Assembly: GCA_039027435.1 (NCBI GenBank)
Contig: JBCCKF010000007.1
Location: forward strand, 124,001 to 188,000
Direction of reading: 5' to 3'
DNA length: 64,000 bases
From: CALBPI01 sp039027435
Lineage (GTDB): Bacteria > Pseudomonadota > Gammaproteobacteria > Steroidobacterales > Woeseiaceae
The position numbers and the translations under genes are program-made. How positions within the stretch are numbered: the stretch's first letter is position 1; each line of letters opens with the position of its first letter. This document shows positions 54,684-63,680 of this stretch, piece by piece. The notes below the pieces were generated by a model that saw nothing but the letters and a program-made list of their open reading frames with translations, had not been told where the DNA came from and made no database searches.

Positions 54684-56081
54684 TTATGGCTTAGCGGCCG
54701 CTTCGTCCGGGACTGTGGGCGGCGGCCTTAGCGCCGGGATTGCGACGATGCACGCGAGCACGATCGAGGGCAAGCCGCAAAGCGCCGCGTAGCCGAAAAA
54801 ACCGATCCAACCCGCCCAGTCGGCGTCACGAGCCGGCGAGGTCATGAAGTCAGAAAACACGCTCGCCCAGCCCGACCACTCCTGCACGTTGCCTGAGTAT
54901 TTCGCAAGAAATTTGCCGAGCAGCACGCTCAGTGAGCTGAACAGCGCGTACTGGGTCGCTGTGAACTTCGTATTGGTGAGACTCGCCAGATAAGCGATCA
55001 GCACAGTGCCCGAGAACCCCTGAGCGAAGTTGTCGCCACTGATTGTCACCGCCAACGCAGAGAGCTTCGGACCCTGGAAGGCCAGATAGACGAACCCGAG
55101 GTTGGTAGCTGCGATCAGCACGCTTGCCACAATCAGGCTGCGATGAATGCCGAGCTTCAGCACCGCCACGCCACCGGCCGCGATTCCGGCTAAAGACACA
55201 AAAACGCCGTAGCCTTTGGCGATGTATGCAACGTCCGACTTCGTAAAACCGATATCCAGATAGAACGGATTCGCAAGAATGCCGAGCACATAGTCGCTCA
55301 CCCGATAAAACAGGATATAGGCAAGGATCAGCAGCGAGACCCAACCAACGCGCGAAAAGAAATCGATGAACGGGTCGGCAAGGTATTCCTTGAGTCGGCC
55401 GAGTGCGGTTCCACCGCTCGGCTTTGAGACGGAGGCAGGCTCAGGCGACATCAAAACCGCCAATAACCCGACACCCATCAACAGCGCCATCACGAAATAG
55501 GCGGTCTTCCAGCCGCGCGTATCAGCGAGCAGCAACGCACCCGCCGTCGAGGCGATCAGCGCAATGCGATAGCCGTACTGATAAGCGGCAGCGAGCACGC
55601 CCTGCATTCCCGCGTCATCAGACTCAATACGATACGCATCGATCACGATGTCTTGCGTCGCCGATAACAGGGCTACCGCGATTGCAGACAACGTGAAGGG
55701 CAGCATCGCCTCGGCTGGATCGGATACCGCCATGCTGATCAGCGACAACGCGATGCCGAGTTGAGCAACCACCAACCAGGCGCGACGTCGCCCCAACAGG
55801 GTCGTGAGCACGGGAATCCGCACTGCATCGACAAGCGGCGCCCACAGATATTTGAACGAGTACGCGAACCCGATCCACGCGAACGTCGAGATTGTGCTGC
55901 GCGCGATACTCGCGTCTTCCAGCCACGCAGTCAGGGTCGCATAGACCAGCGGAAACGGCAGACCACCCGAAAACCCGAGAAAGAAATTGGTGACGATCGT
56001 GGGCCTAAGCCACGTGTCGCGCCACTTAGAGAGTGAAGTCGTAGTCAACGGTAAAGGGCGCGTGGTCTGAGAATCGCTCAT
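54684..56081 (-). CDS. ampG: AmpG-like MFS permease (muropeptide transporter family)
   Basis: 465 residues with about 12 to 14 hydrophobic segments. The N-terminal FLGFSGGLPFPLVYATLTAWL and the YSFKYLWAPLVDAV region match AmpG, which imports anhydro-muropeptides for cell-wall recycling. No ampC, ampD or ampE is adjacent. The start overlaps the end of xthA by 56 bases; I see no better internal start, so the overlap is probably real. Confidence 0.82.
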   Translation of the reverse strand: MSDSQTTRPLPLTTTSLSKWRDTWLRPTIVTNFFLGFSGGLPFPLVYATLTAWLEDASIARSTISTFAWIGFAYSFKYLWAPLVDAVRIPVLTTLLGRRRAWLVVAQLGIALSLISMAVSDPAEAMLPFTLSAIAVALLSATQDIVIDAYRIESDDAGMQGVLAAAYQYGYRIALIASTAGALLLADTRGWKTAYFVMALLMGVGLLAVLMSPEPASVSKPSGGTALGRLKEYLADPFIDFFSRVGWVSLLILAYILFYRVSDYVLGILANPFYLDIGFTKSDVAYIAKGYGVFVSLAGIAAGGVAVLKLGIHRSLIVASVLIAATNLGFVYLAFQGPKLSALAVTISGDNFAQGFSGTVLIAYLASLTNTKFTATQYALFSSLSVLLGKFLAKYSGNVQEWSGWASVFSDFMTSPARDADWAGWIGFFGYAALCGLPSIVLACIVAIPALRPPPTVPDEAAAKP

Positions 56082-56802
56082 CGCGGTAGATGTCGGTGGC
56101 GAGCACTTTGCCGGCCAGCCCAGGGGTAGTCACCTGATAGTCGATGCGCCAACCGGTGTTGTTCGCCCATGCCTGTCCGCGGTTCGACCACCACGTGTAC
56201 TGATGCGGCTCTTGCTCAAGTTCGCGGAAACTATCGACATATTTCGTCTCGTTAAACAACACATCCATCCACTCGCGCTCCTCGGGCAGGAAACCCGAGT
56301 TCTTCTGATTGCCGCGCCAGTTGCGAATGTCTTCTTTGGTGTGCGCGATGTTGAAGTCGCCGCAGATGACGTACTCGCGGCGCCGGCGCTTCAATTTTTT
56401 GAGGTGTTCGTGGAACTGCGCGAGCACGTCCATCTTGAACGCCTGGCGCTCATCGCCTGAGGTGCCGGACGGCAGATACACCGACGCGACCGCAATGCCG
56501 GGCAGCTGCACTTCGACGTAGCGGCCTTCGTTATCGATCGCTTCGATGCCGAGCCCGCGCACGATCTTGTCGGGCTTGTGACGCGAATAAATGGCAACAC
56601 CGCTGTAACCCTTTTTCTCCGCATCGACGTACACCGTGTGATAGCCCTCGGGGCTAAACATCGGGTCTTCGAGCTGGTGAACCTGCGCCTTGGTCTCCTG
56701 AATGCACACGACATCGGCGTTTTGTTTTGCCAGCCAGTCGTACACACCCTTGCGGGCCGCGGCACGGATGCCGTTGGCGTTCAAAGTAATGATTCGAAAC
56801 AT
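56026..56802 (-). CDS. xthA: Exodeoxyribonuclease III
   Basis: 258 residues. Motifs of the exonuclease III family are present: ITLNANGIRAA at the start, VVCIQETKAQ with the catalytic Glu, the CGDFNIAHT strand, RIDYQV, and SDHAPFTVDYDF with the catalytic Asp-His at the end. It repairs AP sites and 3' blocked ends. It is divergent from pyrE with 61 bases between, a layout also known in other gammaproteobacteria. Its end runs under the ampG start. Confidence 0.93.
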   Translation of the reverse strand: MFRIITLNANGIRAAARKGVYDWLAKQNADVVCIQETKAQVHQLEDPMFSPEGYHTVYVDAEKKGYSGVAIYSRHKPDKIVRGLGIEAIDNEGRYVEVQLPGIAVASVYLPSGTSGDERQAFKMDVLAQFHEHLKKLKRRRREYVICGDFNIAHTKEDIRNWRGNQKNSGFLPEEREWMDVLFNETKYVDSFRELEQEPHQYTWWSNRGQAWANNTGWRIDYQVTTPGLAGKVLATDIYRDERFSDHAPFTVDYDFTL

Positions 56803-56863
56803 GGGAGTCGCGCCGAAAATGGCATATTATCAAAACTGTAAGGGATGGCGCTGAAGGGGACTC

Positions 56864-57508
56864 ATGCCGGAACCGACACTGGAGTTTGTCGCAATGGCGC
56901 GTGCTGCAGGCGCGCTTCGCTTCGGTTCCTTCACCCTGAAATCCGGACGAGTCAGCCCCTACTTCTTCAACGCCGGTTCTCTCTCGAGTGGCCGCGCGGC
57001 TGCCGCACTCGCGCGCGGGTACGCGGACACCATCCAGGCACAACATCCCGACTGCGATGTCATTTTCGGACCAGCCTATAAGGGCATTCCGCTTGCCGCG
57101 TTGGCCGCAGCCGCATTAGCGGATCGACATGATCGTGACGTGCCCTACGCGTTCAATCGCAAAGAAGCGAAAGACCATGGCGAGGGCGGCAATATCGTGG
57201 GCGGTCCGCTCTCCGGCAAAGTGGTGATTGTCGATGACGTGATCACCGCCGGCACCGCCATTCGCGAAAGCGTCGAGATGATCCGGGAAGCCGGTGCCGA
57301 GGTGGCTGGCATCGTCATCGCGCTGGATCGGCGCGAACGTGGAACCGGGACACTTTCTGCTGTGCAGGAGGTCGAACAATCATTGGGCGTCACCGTGAGC
57401 GCACTTGCGACTCTCGATGATCTTGTGACAGTACTCGAGCAGGGCGGCGGAGAACCCGAAACCCTGGCAGCCGTTAAGCAATACCGGACCAAATACGGTG
57501 TTTTATGA
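56864..57508 (+). CDS. pyrE: Orotate phosphoribosyltransferase
   Basis: 214 residues with AGGGG just upstream of the ATG. The PRPP loop VVIVDDVITAGTAIRES is complete. GSFTLKSGRVSPYFFNAG at the start and IFGPAYKGIPLAA in the middle match PyrE over its length. It converts orotate plus PRPP to OMP in pyrimidine synthesis. It sits next to dut and coaBC as in related genomes, although a DUF4124 gene is inserted between pyrE and dut. Confidence 0.96.
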   Translation: MPEPTLEFVAMARAAGALRFGSFTLKSGRVSPYFFNAGSLSSGRAAAALARGYADTIQAQHPDCDVIFGPAYKGIPLAALAAAALADRHDRDVPYAFNRKEAKDHGEGGNIVGGPLSGKVVIVDDVITAGTAIRESVEMIREAGAEVAGIVIALDRRERGTGTLSAVQEVEQSLGVTVSALATLDDLVTVLEQGGGEPETLAAVKQYRTKYGVL

Positions 57509-57528
57509 CGAATTTCGAGGAATAAATC

Positions 57529-58212
57529 GTGACACAGCTCTCTAATCGGCCCGGCCGATTAGGTAAAATCTTGGGGATGCTTCGAATGCGCACGACAACA
57601 CTTTTGCTGGGAATGCTGGTTTCTGCCGGTCCGCTCTGGGCCGCGTCCGACCGCGCGCCACAGCTCTACAAGTGGGTCGATGAAAACGGCGTGGTGCATG
57701 TCGGGGATTCGATCCCCGCAGAGTACGCCGATCAGGAAAAAGAAGTCCTGAACGAGCATGGCGTCACCGTCGGCAATATCCGCGGCAAGATCACCGAAGA
57801 AGAGCTCGCCGCGATCGCAGCAGCCGAAGAAGCACAGGCTGAGCTCGAGCGTGCTCGACGTGCTGATCGCGCGCTGCTCGCCACGTACCTTTCTGTGAAC
57901 GAAATCGAACGCCATCGCGACCGACGCGTCGAGTTGGTGGAAGCGCAGTCGCGGGTTTCTGAGTTGTATCTCACCAACCTGCGCAAGCGACTGGTATCGC
58001 TGCTCGACGAAGCGGCGGCATTCAAGCCCTACAACATCGATCCTGACGCGCCGATGATTCGCCCGGCACTTGCCAACGACATCAAGGAAGCCAAAGACGG
58101 CATTCTGCGTTACGAAGGTCGGGTTGCTGACTACAAGCGCAGCGCGGAGAGCCTGCGCGAAGAGTTCCAGGTCGCGATTCAGCGCTACTCGGAACTGACG
58201 GCCTCTAACTAA
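57529..58212 (+). CDS. DUF4124-domain secreted protein
   Basis: 227 residues as annotated from GTG at 57529 with GAGG upstream. Internal ATGs at 57577 and 57586 (with GGGG) would give a shorter, more normal signal peptide, so the true start is uncertain. After the signal (ending LWAAS) the DUF4124 signature LYKWVDENGVVHVGDS is clear. The C-terminal 150 residues form a long charged coiled coil. The function is unknown. It takes the place where slmA or argB often lies between dut and pyrE. Confidence 0.85.
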   Translation: MTQLSNRPGRLGKILGMLRMRTTTLLLGMLVSAGPLWAASDRAPQLYKWVDENGVVHVGDSIPAEYADQEKEVLNEHGVTVGNIRGKITEEELAAIAAAEEAQAELERARRADRALLATYLSVNEIERHRDRRVELVEAQSRVSELYLTNLRKRLVSLLDEAAAFKPYNIDPDAPMIRPALANDIKEAKDGILRYEGRVADYKRSAESLREEFQVAIQRYSELTASN

Positions 58213-58664
58213 CTGCGGCCTGACGAACCGAAGCCGCCCGCGCCTCGGTCGCTCTGCTCGAACTCATCCACGACGTTCATGCGCGCCTGCGCGACCGGCA
58301 CGATCACCATCTGTGCGATCCGCTCGCCTACTTCGATCGTGTAGGTCTTACTGCCGCGATTCCAGATCGAGACGAATAGCTGTCCCTGATAATCGGAGTC
58401 GATCAGCCCAGTGAGGTTACCGAGCACCAGCCCGTGCTTGTGGCCGAGCCCGGAGCGCGGCAACAGCACCGCCGCATACGCCGGATCACCTACGTAGACC
58501 GCCATACCGCTCGGCACGAGGTGCGTTTCCCCAGGTGCTACCTCCAGCGGCGCGTCGATACAGGCACGAATATCCATTCCTGCCGAACCCTCGGTGGCGT
58601 AGCTCGGCAACTCGATTGAGTCGCCCACGCGCGGGTCGAGAATTTTCACCTGCAAATCAATCAC
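58209..58664 (-). CDS. dut: dUTP diphosphatase
   Basis: 151 residues. I start at GTG 58664, where AAGGA stands 8 bases away, giving (M)IDLQVKILDPRVG, which aligns with other Dut proteins. All five trimeric dUTPase motifs are present: GSAGMDIRA, PRSGLGHKHGLVLGN, GLIDSDYQGQ, GERIAQMVI, and the C-terminal RGAGGFGSSG. It hydrolyses dUTP to dUMP. It overlaps the end of coaBC by 8 bases and is probably cotranscribed. Confidence 0.95.
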   Translation of the reverse strand: MIDLQVKILDPRVGDSIELPSYATEGSAGMDIRACIDAPLEVAPGETHLVPSGMAVYVGDPAYAAVLLPRSGLGHKHGLVLGNLTGLIDSDYQGQLFVSIWNRGSKTYTIEVGERIAQMVIVPVAQARMNVVDEFEQSDRGAGGFGSSGRS

Positions 58665-59844
58665 GGTCACTTTCCTTGAATCGTTCGGCGATGCAGCTGA
58701 TCAGCTCGCGCGCCAGTGTGGTCTTCGGTTGTTGCACGAACGCGCGCTCGCCGTCAGCCCAGAGTGCGGTGCCAGCATTATCGTCGCGGTCGAAGGCGAG
58801 GTTTCGGCCGACCTGGTTCGCAATGATCAGGTCGAGCTTCTTGCGCTCAAGCTTGCCGCGCGCATTCTCGAGCACCGAATGCGTTTCAGCGGCGAAGCCA
58901 ACCGTAAACGGCCGATCATCGCGCGCAGAAACTGCCGCGAGAATGTCCGGGTTGCGCGTTAACTCCAGCGACATGCTGTCGTGCTTTTTCTTGATTTTTT
59001 CTTCGGCACAAGTCGCCGGTCGATAATCGGACACCGCCGCAGAGCTGATGAACACATCGGAGCCCGCAACAGCCGCATCCACCGCTTCCGCCATTTCCTC
59101 GGCTGTCTCCACGCTGATCAGGTCAACGCCCTCAAGCGGCGAAAGCGCCACGGGGCCGCTCACCAGTGTCACCTGGGCACCCGCTTCGCGCGCCGCCGCA
59201 GCAATGGCGTAGCCCATTTTCCCGGAGCTGCGGTTGGTCAGATAACGCACAGGATCGATCGGTTCACGCGTCGGACCGGCAGTAATCACCACGCGTTTAC
59301 CCGCCAGCGGGCCATCCTGGGGATGCATCACGCCATCCGCGATAACAGCGGGTTCGAGCATGCGCCCCGCACCCACCTCGCCACAGGCCTGATCGCCCTC
59401 ACCCGGACCCAGCACGATGACACCGCGATCACGCAGGGTTTGCATGTTGTCCTGCACCGCGGGGCTCGACCACATCTGACGATTCATCGCCGGTGCGATG
59501 TAGATCTGCGCTTCGGTGGCGAGGCACACCGTGGTCAACAGGTCATCGCCCATGCCCGCGGCGAAGCGCGCAATGAAATCGGCGCTCGCGGGCGCGATCA
59601 CGACACGATCCGCCCAACGCGCAAGTTCGATATGGCCCATGGCCGCCTCGGCCTCCGTATCGAACAGATCGGTGCGCACCAGGCGACCGGAAACCGCCTG
59701 GAACGTCAGCGGCGTCACGAACGCCTGCGCGCCTTCGGTCATCACGACCTGCACACTGGCGCCTCGGTCGATCAGCCGCCGCGTGAGGTCCGGACTCTTA
59801 TATACAGCGATACCACCGGTAACGCCGAGCAATACATGGGTCAT
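58657..59844 (-). CDS. coaBC: Bifunctional phosphopantothenoylcysteine decarboxylase / phosphopantothenate-cysteine ligase
   Basis: 395 residues. The N-terminal half is the flavoprotein decarboxylase CoaC (LLGVTGGIAVYKSPDLTRRL, APAMNRQMW). The C-terminal half is the ligase CoaB (ITAGPTREPIDPVRYLTNRSSGKMG, VGFAAETHSVLENARGKL; quoted in part). Together they catalyse two steps of coenzyme A synthesis. dut overlaps its end. The long plus-strand frame opposite it is an antisense shadow. Confidence 0.95.
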   Translation of the reverse strand: MTHVLLGVTGGIAVYKSPDLTRRLIDRGASVQVVMTEGAQAFVTPLTFQAVSGRLVRTDLFDTEAEAAMGHIELARWADRVVIAPASADFIARFAAGMGDDLLTTVCLATEAQIYIAPAMNRQMWSSPAVQDNMQTLRDRGVIVLGPGEGDQACGEVGAGRMLEPAVIADGVMHPQDGPLAGKRVVITAGPTREPIDPVRYLTNRSSGKMGYAIAAAAREAGAQVTLVSGPVALSPLEGVDLISVETAEEMAEAVDAAVAGSDVFISSAAVSDYRPATCAEEKIKKKHDSMSLELTRNPDILAAVSARDDRPFTVGFAAETHSVLENARGKLERKKLDLIIANQVGRNLAFDRDDNAGTALWADGERAFVQQPKTTLARELISCIAERFKESDRD

Positions 59845-59971
59845 ACGCCTGCCCGTAAGAAAACGTGCGCAGTCTAGCTAATCCGGGCACCTTGCGCACA
59901 ATGGCGCCCTGCACAGAAGACCCGGCAAGTGCATTCTGCATGACAGAAAAGCGCTGCAAGGGATGTGCACC

Positions 59972-60592
59972 ATGTCGATTTCCACCGCCGACGAGCGTTC
60001 TACCGCGGAGTTGCTGGCGCTGCTGTTGTTGCCGGACGGCAGCGACACCGATATGGCCGAGGTTTGGCTCGCGCAGACCGGCGGGTTGCGGGGGTTGCTT
60101 TGCTCCGATGTCGATGATCTAGAGCGCTTGCCCAACATCGGACCTGTGCGCGCACGACGGGTGCGGTGCATCGCGGAGCTCGCAGCGCGTTACCAAACCG
60201 CACGCCTACCGGATCGACACGCAATACGCAGCCCCGGTGATACGCACCGCTTCCTGCGTGCCAAATTGCGCGACCTGGAGCACGAAGTGTTTTGTTGTTT
60301 GTATCTCGATAACCGCCATCGGGTGCTCGATTTCCAAATTCTGTTCCGCGGCACAATCGATGGCACTTCCGTGTATCCGCGAGAAGTGGTCAAAGAAGCG
60401 CTTCGGCGAAATGCGGCTGCGCTCATCGTCGCTCATAACCATCCGAGCGGAGTGGCAGAACCCAGCCAGGCCGATGCCGACATCACGCAACGATTGAACA
60501 AAGCCTTGGCCCTCGTCGATATTCGCCTGCTCGACCACGTCGTGGTCGGCGACAGCGACACGGTCTCGTTAGCTGCGCGCGGCCAGCTCTGA
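59972..60592 (+). CDS. radC: RadC-family (JAB/MPN) protein
   Basis: 206 residues from ATG 59972, with AAGGG 9 bases upstream; the ATG at 59963 would have it too close. A helix-hairpin-helix (LERLPNIGPVRARRVRCIAEL) precedes the JAB metalloprotease-like domain with the metal motif VAHNHPSGVAEPSQAD (HxHx7SxxD). It is a little shorter at the N-terminus than usual RadC. The role in DNA repair is uncertain despite the name. It is divergent from coaBC, as in related genomes. Confidence 0.93.
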   Translation: MSISTADERSTAELLALLLLPDGSDTDMAEVWLAQTGGLRGLLCSDVDDLERLPNIGPVRARRVRCIAELAARYQTARLPDRHAIRSPGDTHRFLRAKLRDLEHEVFCCLYLDNRHRVLDFQILFRGTIDGTSVYPREVVKEALRRNAAALIVAHNHPSGVAEPSQADADITQRLNKALALVDIRLLDHVVVGDSDTVSLAARGQL

Positions 60593-60597
60593 CGCAG

Positions 60598-61662
60598 CTA
60601 CTTAAGAATGCCGAGACTCAGCTCCGTCAGCGAAGTGATCAAAACCCGGCCATCGGGCAACGTGATCGCGCCAGTGGTCAGTGCGAATCCACCGGAAGGA
60701 TCCTGCAGCGTTTCGATGACCTCACCGTCGGTGTCGATACGCCCAACAAACCCATATCGAACGGGCGCGGGGCGCATCGAGGATGGCAGCCGCATGATCA
60801 CCTTCCGCAGGAACGGCGAGTCTGACAAGTTGTCGATCAGCGGATTGCGCGGACTCGCCAGCCCAAACCACAGCGTGCCGTTCGGCCCGGGATTCAGGTT
60901 GTCCGGGAAGCCGGGCAAATTGTCGATGATCACCTCGCCGGAACCCCCAGCCAGAGGATAGCGCCAGATTCTGTAAGCCCCGGTTTCCGCGACGAAGATC
61001 GAATCACCAATGATCGCGATGCCGTTTGCAAAGGTGAGGCCACTGGCAAACACCGTCGTTTCACCCGAGCTTGGGTCGTAGCGCAGCACGCGTCCGTTAT
61101 CCGAGTGTTCCATGAGATCGAACACGGACGCCTCGAGCGTGTCGTTCATCGCCTGCGCGCTGAATCGCGTGGAAGCGTCGGAAAAATACACGGCGCCATC
61201 GGGCGCGATGTCGACGTCGTCCGCGTAGAGGATCGGGGAACCATCACTAGTCCGGTCGGATCGCAGCGTGACCGTGCCGTCCACAGCAACGGAGAGCAGA
61301 CCGCGATACGCGTCGGCTACCCACAGCGTGCCGGTCGCATCAAATTCGATCCCGAGGGGGCGTCCGCCTGTTTCGGCGAACACGCTGACGCGGCCGTCTT
61401 GCCGCACTCTCAAGATCTCGCCCCCATGCGTCGCGGCGTAGATCAGGCGATCCGGGCCGATGTCGGCGTCCTCTGGGCCGTAGTAGCGCCCCAAGTCGAC
61501 CAATTCCATCCCTGCCAGCCGCTGATTAGGCGTGAAATCACCCGTGTAACCGGCATCTGACGGCGCATTCCAGGCGATTGGCTCGACCGCGACCGGCCAC
61601 AGGGTCAGATACGCCACGACGGCGATGATGACCGCAGCGACTCCGAGCGAAAATTTCTTCAT
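60598..61662 (-). CDS. SMP-30/strictosidine-synthase-like beta-propeller lactonase
   Basis: 354 residues. An N-terminal hydrophobic helix (residues 5-25) probably anchors it; GGGGG lies upstream of the ATG. The rest is a six-bladed propeller: YGPEDADIGPDRLIYAATHGGEIL, PLGIEFDATGTLWVADAYRGL, GLTFANGIAI and PGFPDNLNPGPNGTLWFGLASP (regions quoted in short). This matches the strictosidine synthase-like/APMAP group, which are mostly calcium-dependent lactonases or esterases. Substrate unknown. Confidence 0.82.
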   Translation of the reverse strand: MKKFSLGVAAVIIAVVAYLTLWPVAVEPIAWNAPSDAGYTGDFTPNQRLAGMELVDLGRYYGPEDADIGPDRLIYAATHGGEILRVRQDGRVSVFAETGGRPLGIEFDATGTLWVADAYRGLLSVAVDGTVTLRSDRTSDGSPILYADDVDIAPDGAVYFSDASTRFSAQAMNDTLEASVFDLMEHSDNGRVLRYDPSSGETTVFASGLTFANGIAIIGDSIFVAETGAYRIWRYPLAGGSGEVIIDNLPGFPDNLNPGPNGTLWFGLASPRNPLIDNLSDSPFLRKVIMRLPSSMRPAPVRYGFVGRIDTDGEVIETLQDPSGGFALTTGAITLPDGRVLITSLTELSLGILK

Positions 61663-61750
61663 CTGGCACGCCCCCCAGCGATTGCTGGGACGCAGTATAG
61701 GCAGCGCCTGGCAATTGTCATTATCGATAGGGATTTCGGGCTACGAATGC

Positions 61751-61779
61751 TTGAAATCGCCCCGACCTTGGGCTATTGT
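61751..61779 (+). promoter_or_regulatory. Sigma-70 promoter of rpmB-rpmG
   Basis: TTGAAA (61751-61756) and TATTGT (61774-61779) stand 17 bases apart, about 50 bases before rpmB, and are followed by the GC-rich GCGCGGC. A short hairpin, GCCGGG (61792-61797) with CCCGGC (61801-61806), lies in the leader. Confidence 0.65.
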
Positions 61780-61829
61780 GCGCGGCTCTCTGCCGGGGTT
61801 CCCGGCCAAGACACTACATAGGTTTAGTC

Positions 61830-62066
61830 ATGTCCAAGGTATGCCAAGTCACCGGCAAAGGGCCGATGTCCGGTAACAACGTCTCGCACGCGCACAACAA
61901 GACGCGTCGACGTTTTCTGCCGAACCTCCAGTGGCACCGTTTCTGGCTCGAGTCAGAAAAGCGCTACGTCCGCCTGCGTGTATCCACGAAAGGCATGCGG
62001 ATCATCGATAAACACGGCATCGAGAAGGTCGTTACCGACCTGCGTGCCAACGGCCAGCGCGTCTAA
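61830..62066 (+). CDS. rpmB: 50S ribosomal protein L28
   Basis: 78 residues from ATG 61830 with AGG 7 bases upstream; the longer frame before it lies in the leader. MSKVCQVTGKGPMSGNNVSHAHNKTRRRFLPNLQ (given as the first 34 residues) is the L28 signature, and the length is normal. It is followed by rpmG after 29 bases in the usual order and has its own promoter upstream. Confidence 0.98.
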   Translation: MSKVCQVTGKGPMSGNNVSHAHNKTRRRFLPNLQWHRFWLESEKRYVRLRVSTKGMRIIDKHGIEKVVTDLRANGQRV

Positions 62067-62095
62067 CCCAGACGTTCGCTTCAGGAGCCTCAAAC

Positions 62096-62251
62096 ATGCG
62101 TGAAAAAATTCGCCTCGTCTCTTCTGCCGGCACCGGCCACTTCTACACGACGCACAAGAACAAGCGTCTGCATCCTGAGAAGATGGAAACCAAGAAGTAC
62201 GACCCGGTTGTCCGCAAGCACGTCCTCTATAAGGAAGCGAAGATCAAGTAA
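62096..62251 (+). CDS. rpmG: 50S ribosomal protein L33
   Basis: 51 residues, ATG with AGGAG upstream. It begins MREKIRLVSSAGTGHFYTTH and ends in KEAKIK, a full-length L33 without zinc-binding Cys (the C-minus type). It is cotranscribed with rpmB and ends at a strong terminator. Confidence 0.98.
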   Translation: MREKIRLVSSAGTGHFYTTHKNKRLHPEKMETKKYDPVVRKHVLYKEAKIK

Positions 62252-62296
62252 TCCCTTCGGGTGATCTTTGCTGGCTGATCTGATTCAGTCGGAAAC

Positions 62297-62326
62297 AAAA
62301 AAGGCCGCACAATGTGCGGCCTTTTT
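62297..62326. terminator. Bidirectional terminator between rpmG and desaturase
   Basis: GGCCGCAC-AAT-GTGCGGCC forms an 8-base-pair stem flanked by AAAAAA on the left and TTTTT on the right. It can end transcription from both the ribosomal genes on the plus strand and the convergent desaturase on the minus strand. Confidence 0.92.
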
Positions 62327-62350
62327 CTTTACTCGCTAGTGCGCGTTGGT

Positions 62351-63553
62351 TCAGGCACGAACCGGCGTCGGCTGCATGGCGTATCCACGGACCCGATCGG
62401 CAAACTCCTGCAAAGCACGGATACCGCTGGCTTCAGCCTCAGCGCACCACTGACGCAATTGCTCGAGCAGCTGCTCGTTGCTGATCGCCGCACCGCTTTT
62501 CCAGAGTGTCTGCAGACGCTCACGGAACTCATGCACCGTGCGCAGCGTTGCGCTGTTCTCAAGCATCGTATCGAGGCGCTGGCGGGCACGCTCATTGAGC
62601 AGGCTCGGCTGACGCACCAGCAAGCGCTTGGCACGTGACACAAGGTTGGCGCCCTGCTCGCGCTCGAACTTGAGCGTCGGAAGCGTCACTTCCCGCGTGT
62701 AGTCACGCAATACGTGCATGCGGTTGACGACGATCGCACGAAGCGTTTCGAGGCTGATCTCGTCCTGGTCCTTGAGGCGCTGCGGCGTCGGCGCAACCTT
62801 GTTCACCTTGCACAGACCAAAGAACTCAAAAATTTTGATGTACATCCAGCCGATATCGAATTCCCAAGGGCGCATGGAGAACTTCGCTGAGGTCGGGAAC
62901 GCGTGGTGGTTGTTGTGCAGCTCTTCGCCGCCGACAAAGATGCCGATCGGCGAAATGTTGGTCGCCGCATCGTCGCACTCGAAGTTGCGGTAGCCCGAGT
63001 GGTGACCGACGCCATTGATGATGCCGGCTGCGAACAACGGCATGGACACCAGCTGAATCGACAGCAGGATGATGCCGGGCACGCCAAAGAAGAACAGACA
63101 GGAGAGCACGAACAACGTGATGCCGCCCCACGGGAAGCGCTCATAAACGTTGAGCTCGATCCAGTCGCGCGGTGTACCGCGACCATATTTCTCGAGCGTT
63201 TCCGGCACTTTGCACTCCACTTTGTAGAGCTCAGCGCCTTCGAGGAGGACTTTTTTCAGGCCGTAAATCTGCGGGCTGTGCGGATCGTTTTCGGTCTCAC
63301 AGAACGCGTGATGCTTGCGGTGAACCGCTACCCAGTCGCGCGTCAGCATGCCGGACGTGCACCAGATATAGAAACGGAAGAAGTGGCGCAATACGGGGTG
63401 CAGATTGATGGATCGATGCGCCGCATCGCGGTGCAGATACAGCGTTACCGCCATCATCGCGAGCTGCAGCATGATCAGTGAAGCAATCACGTAGCCAGTG
63501 ACGCTCAGGTCGAGCAGACCTCCGTAGAGGTATTCCATTACAAAATCAATCAC
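62351..63553 (-). CDS. Acyl-CoA delta-9-type fatty-acid desaturase with C-terminal extension
   Basis: 400 residues, starting at GTG with AAGGA upstream. The three histidine boxes are LHRDAAHR, HRKHH and HNNHH, and hydrophobic pairs lie between them, as in acyl-CoA desaturases that introduce delta-9 double bonds into membrane lipids. The family core ends near residue 290. About 110 further residues are charged helices, probably cytoplasmic and regulatory. The gene has been inserted between rpmG and mutM, which are adjacent in many relatives. Confidence 0.88.
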   Translation of the reverse strand: MIDFVMEYLYGGLLDLSVTGYVIASLIMLQLAMMAVTLYLHRDAAHRSINLHPVLRHFFRFYIWCTSGMLTRDWVAVHRKHHAFCETENDPHSPQIYGLKKVLLEGAELYKVECKVPETLEKYGRGTPRDWIELNVYERFPWGGITLFVLSCLFFFGVPGIILLSIQLVSMPLFAAGIINGVGHHSGYRNFECDDAATNISPIGIFVGGEELHNNHHAFPTSAKFSMRPWEFDIGWMYIKIFEFFGLCKVNKVAPTPQRLKDQDEISLETLRAIVVNRMHVLRDYTREVTLPTLKFEREQGANLVSRAKRLLVRQPSLLNERARQRLDTMLENSATLRTVHEFRERLQTLWKSGAAISNEQLLEQLRQWCAEAEASGIRALQEFADRVRGYAMQPTPVRA

Positions 63554-63680
63554 TTAACATTTCCTTTGCGGCTGATCCGCACTTCATCGCTTCGACGCGC
63601 CCGGAGTATGGCATCATCGCGCCACACGTGAAACCGGCGAACACCCAACTTTAGTCGAGTTGGGATATCCCCCTGATTGC

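Noticed and set aside
58981..59877. 298-codon plus-strand frame opposite coaBC
   Set aside because: His/Arg-rich composition typical of an antisense shadow; coaBC is certain.
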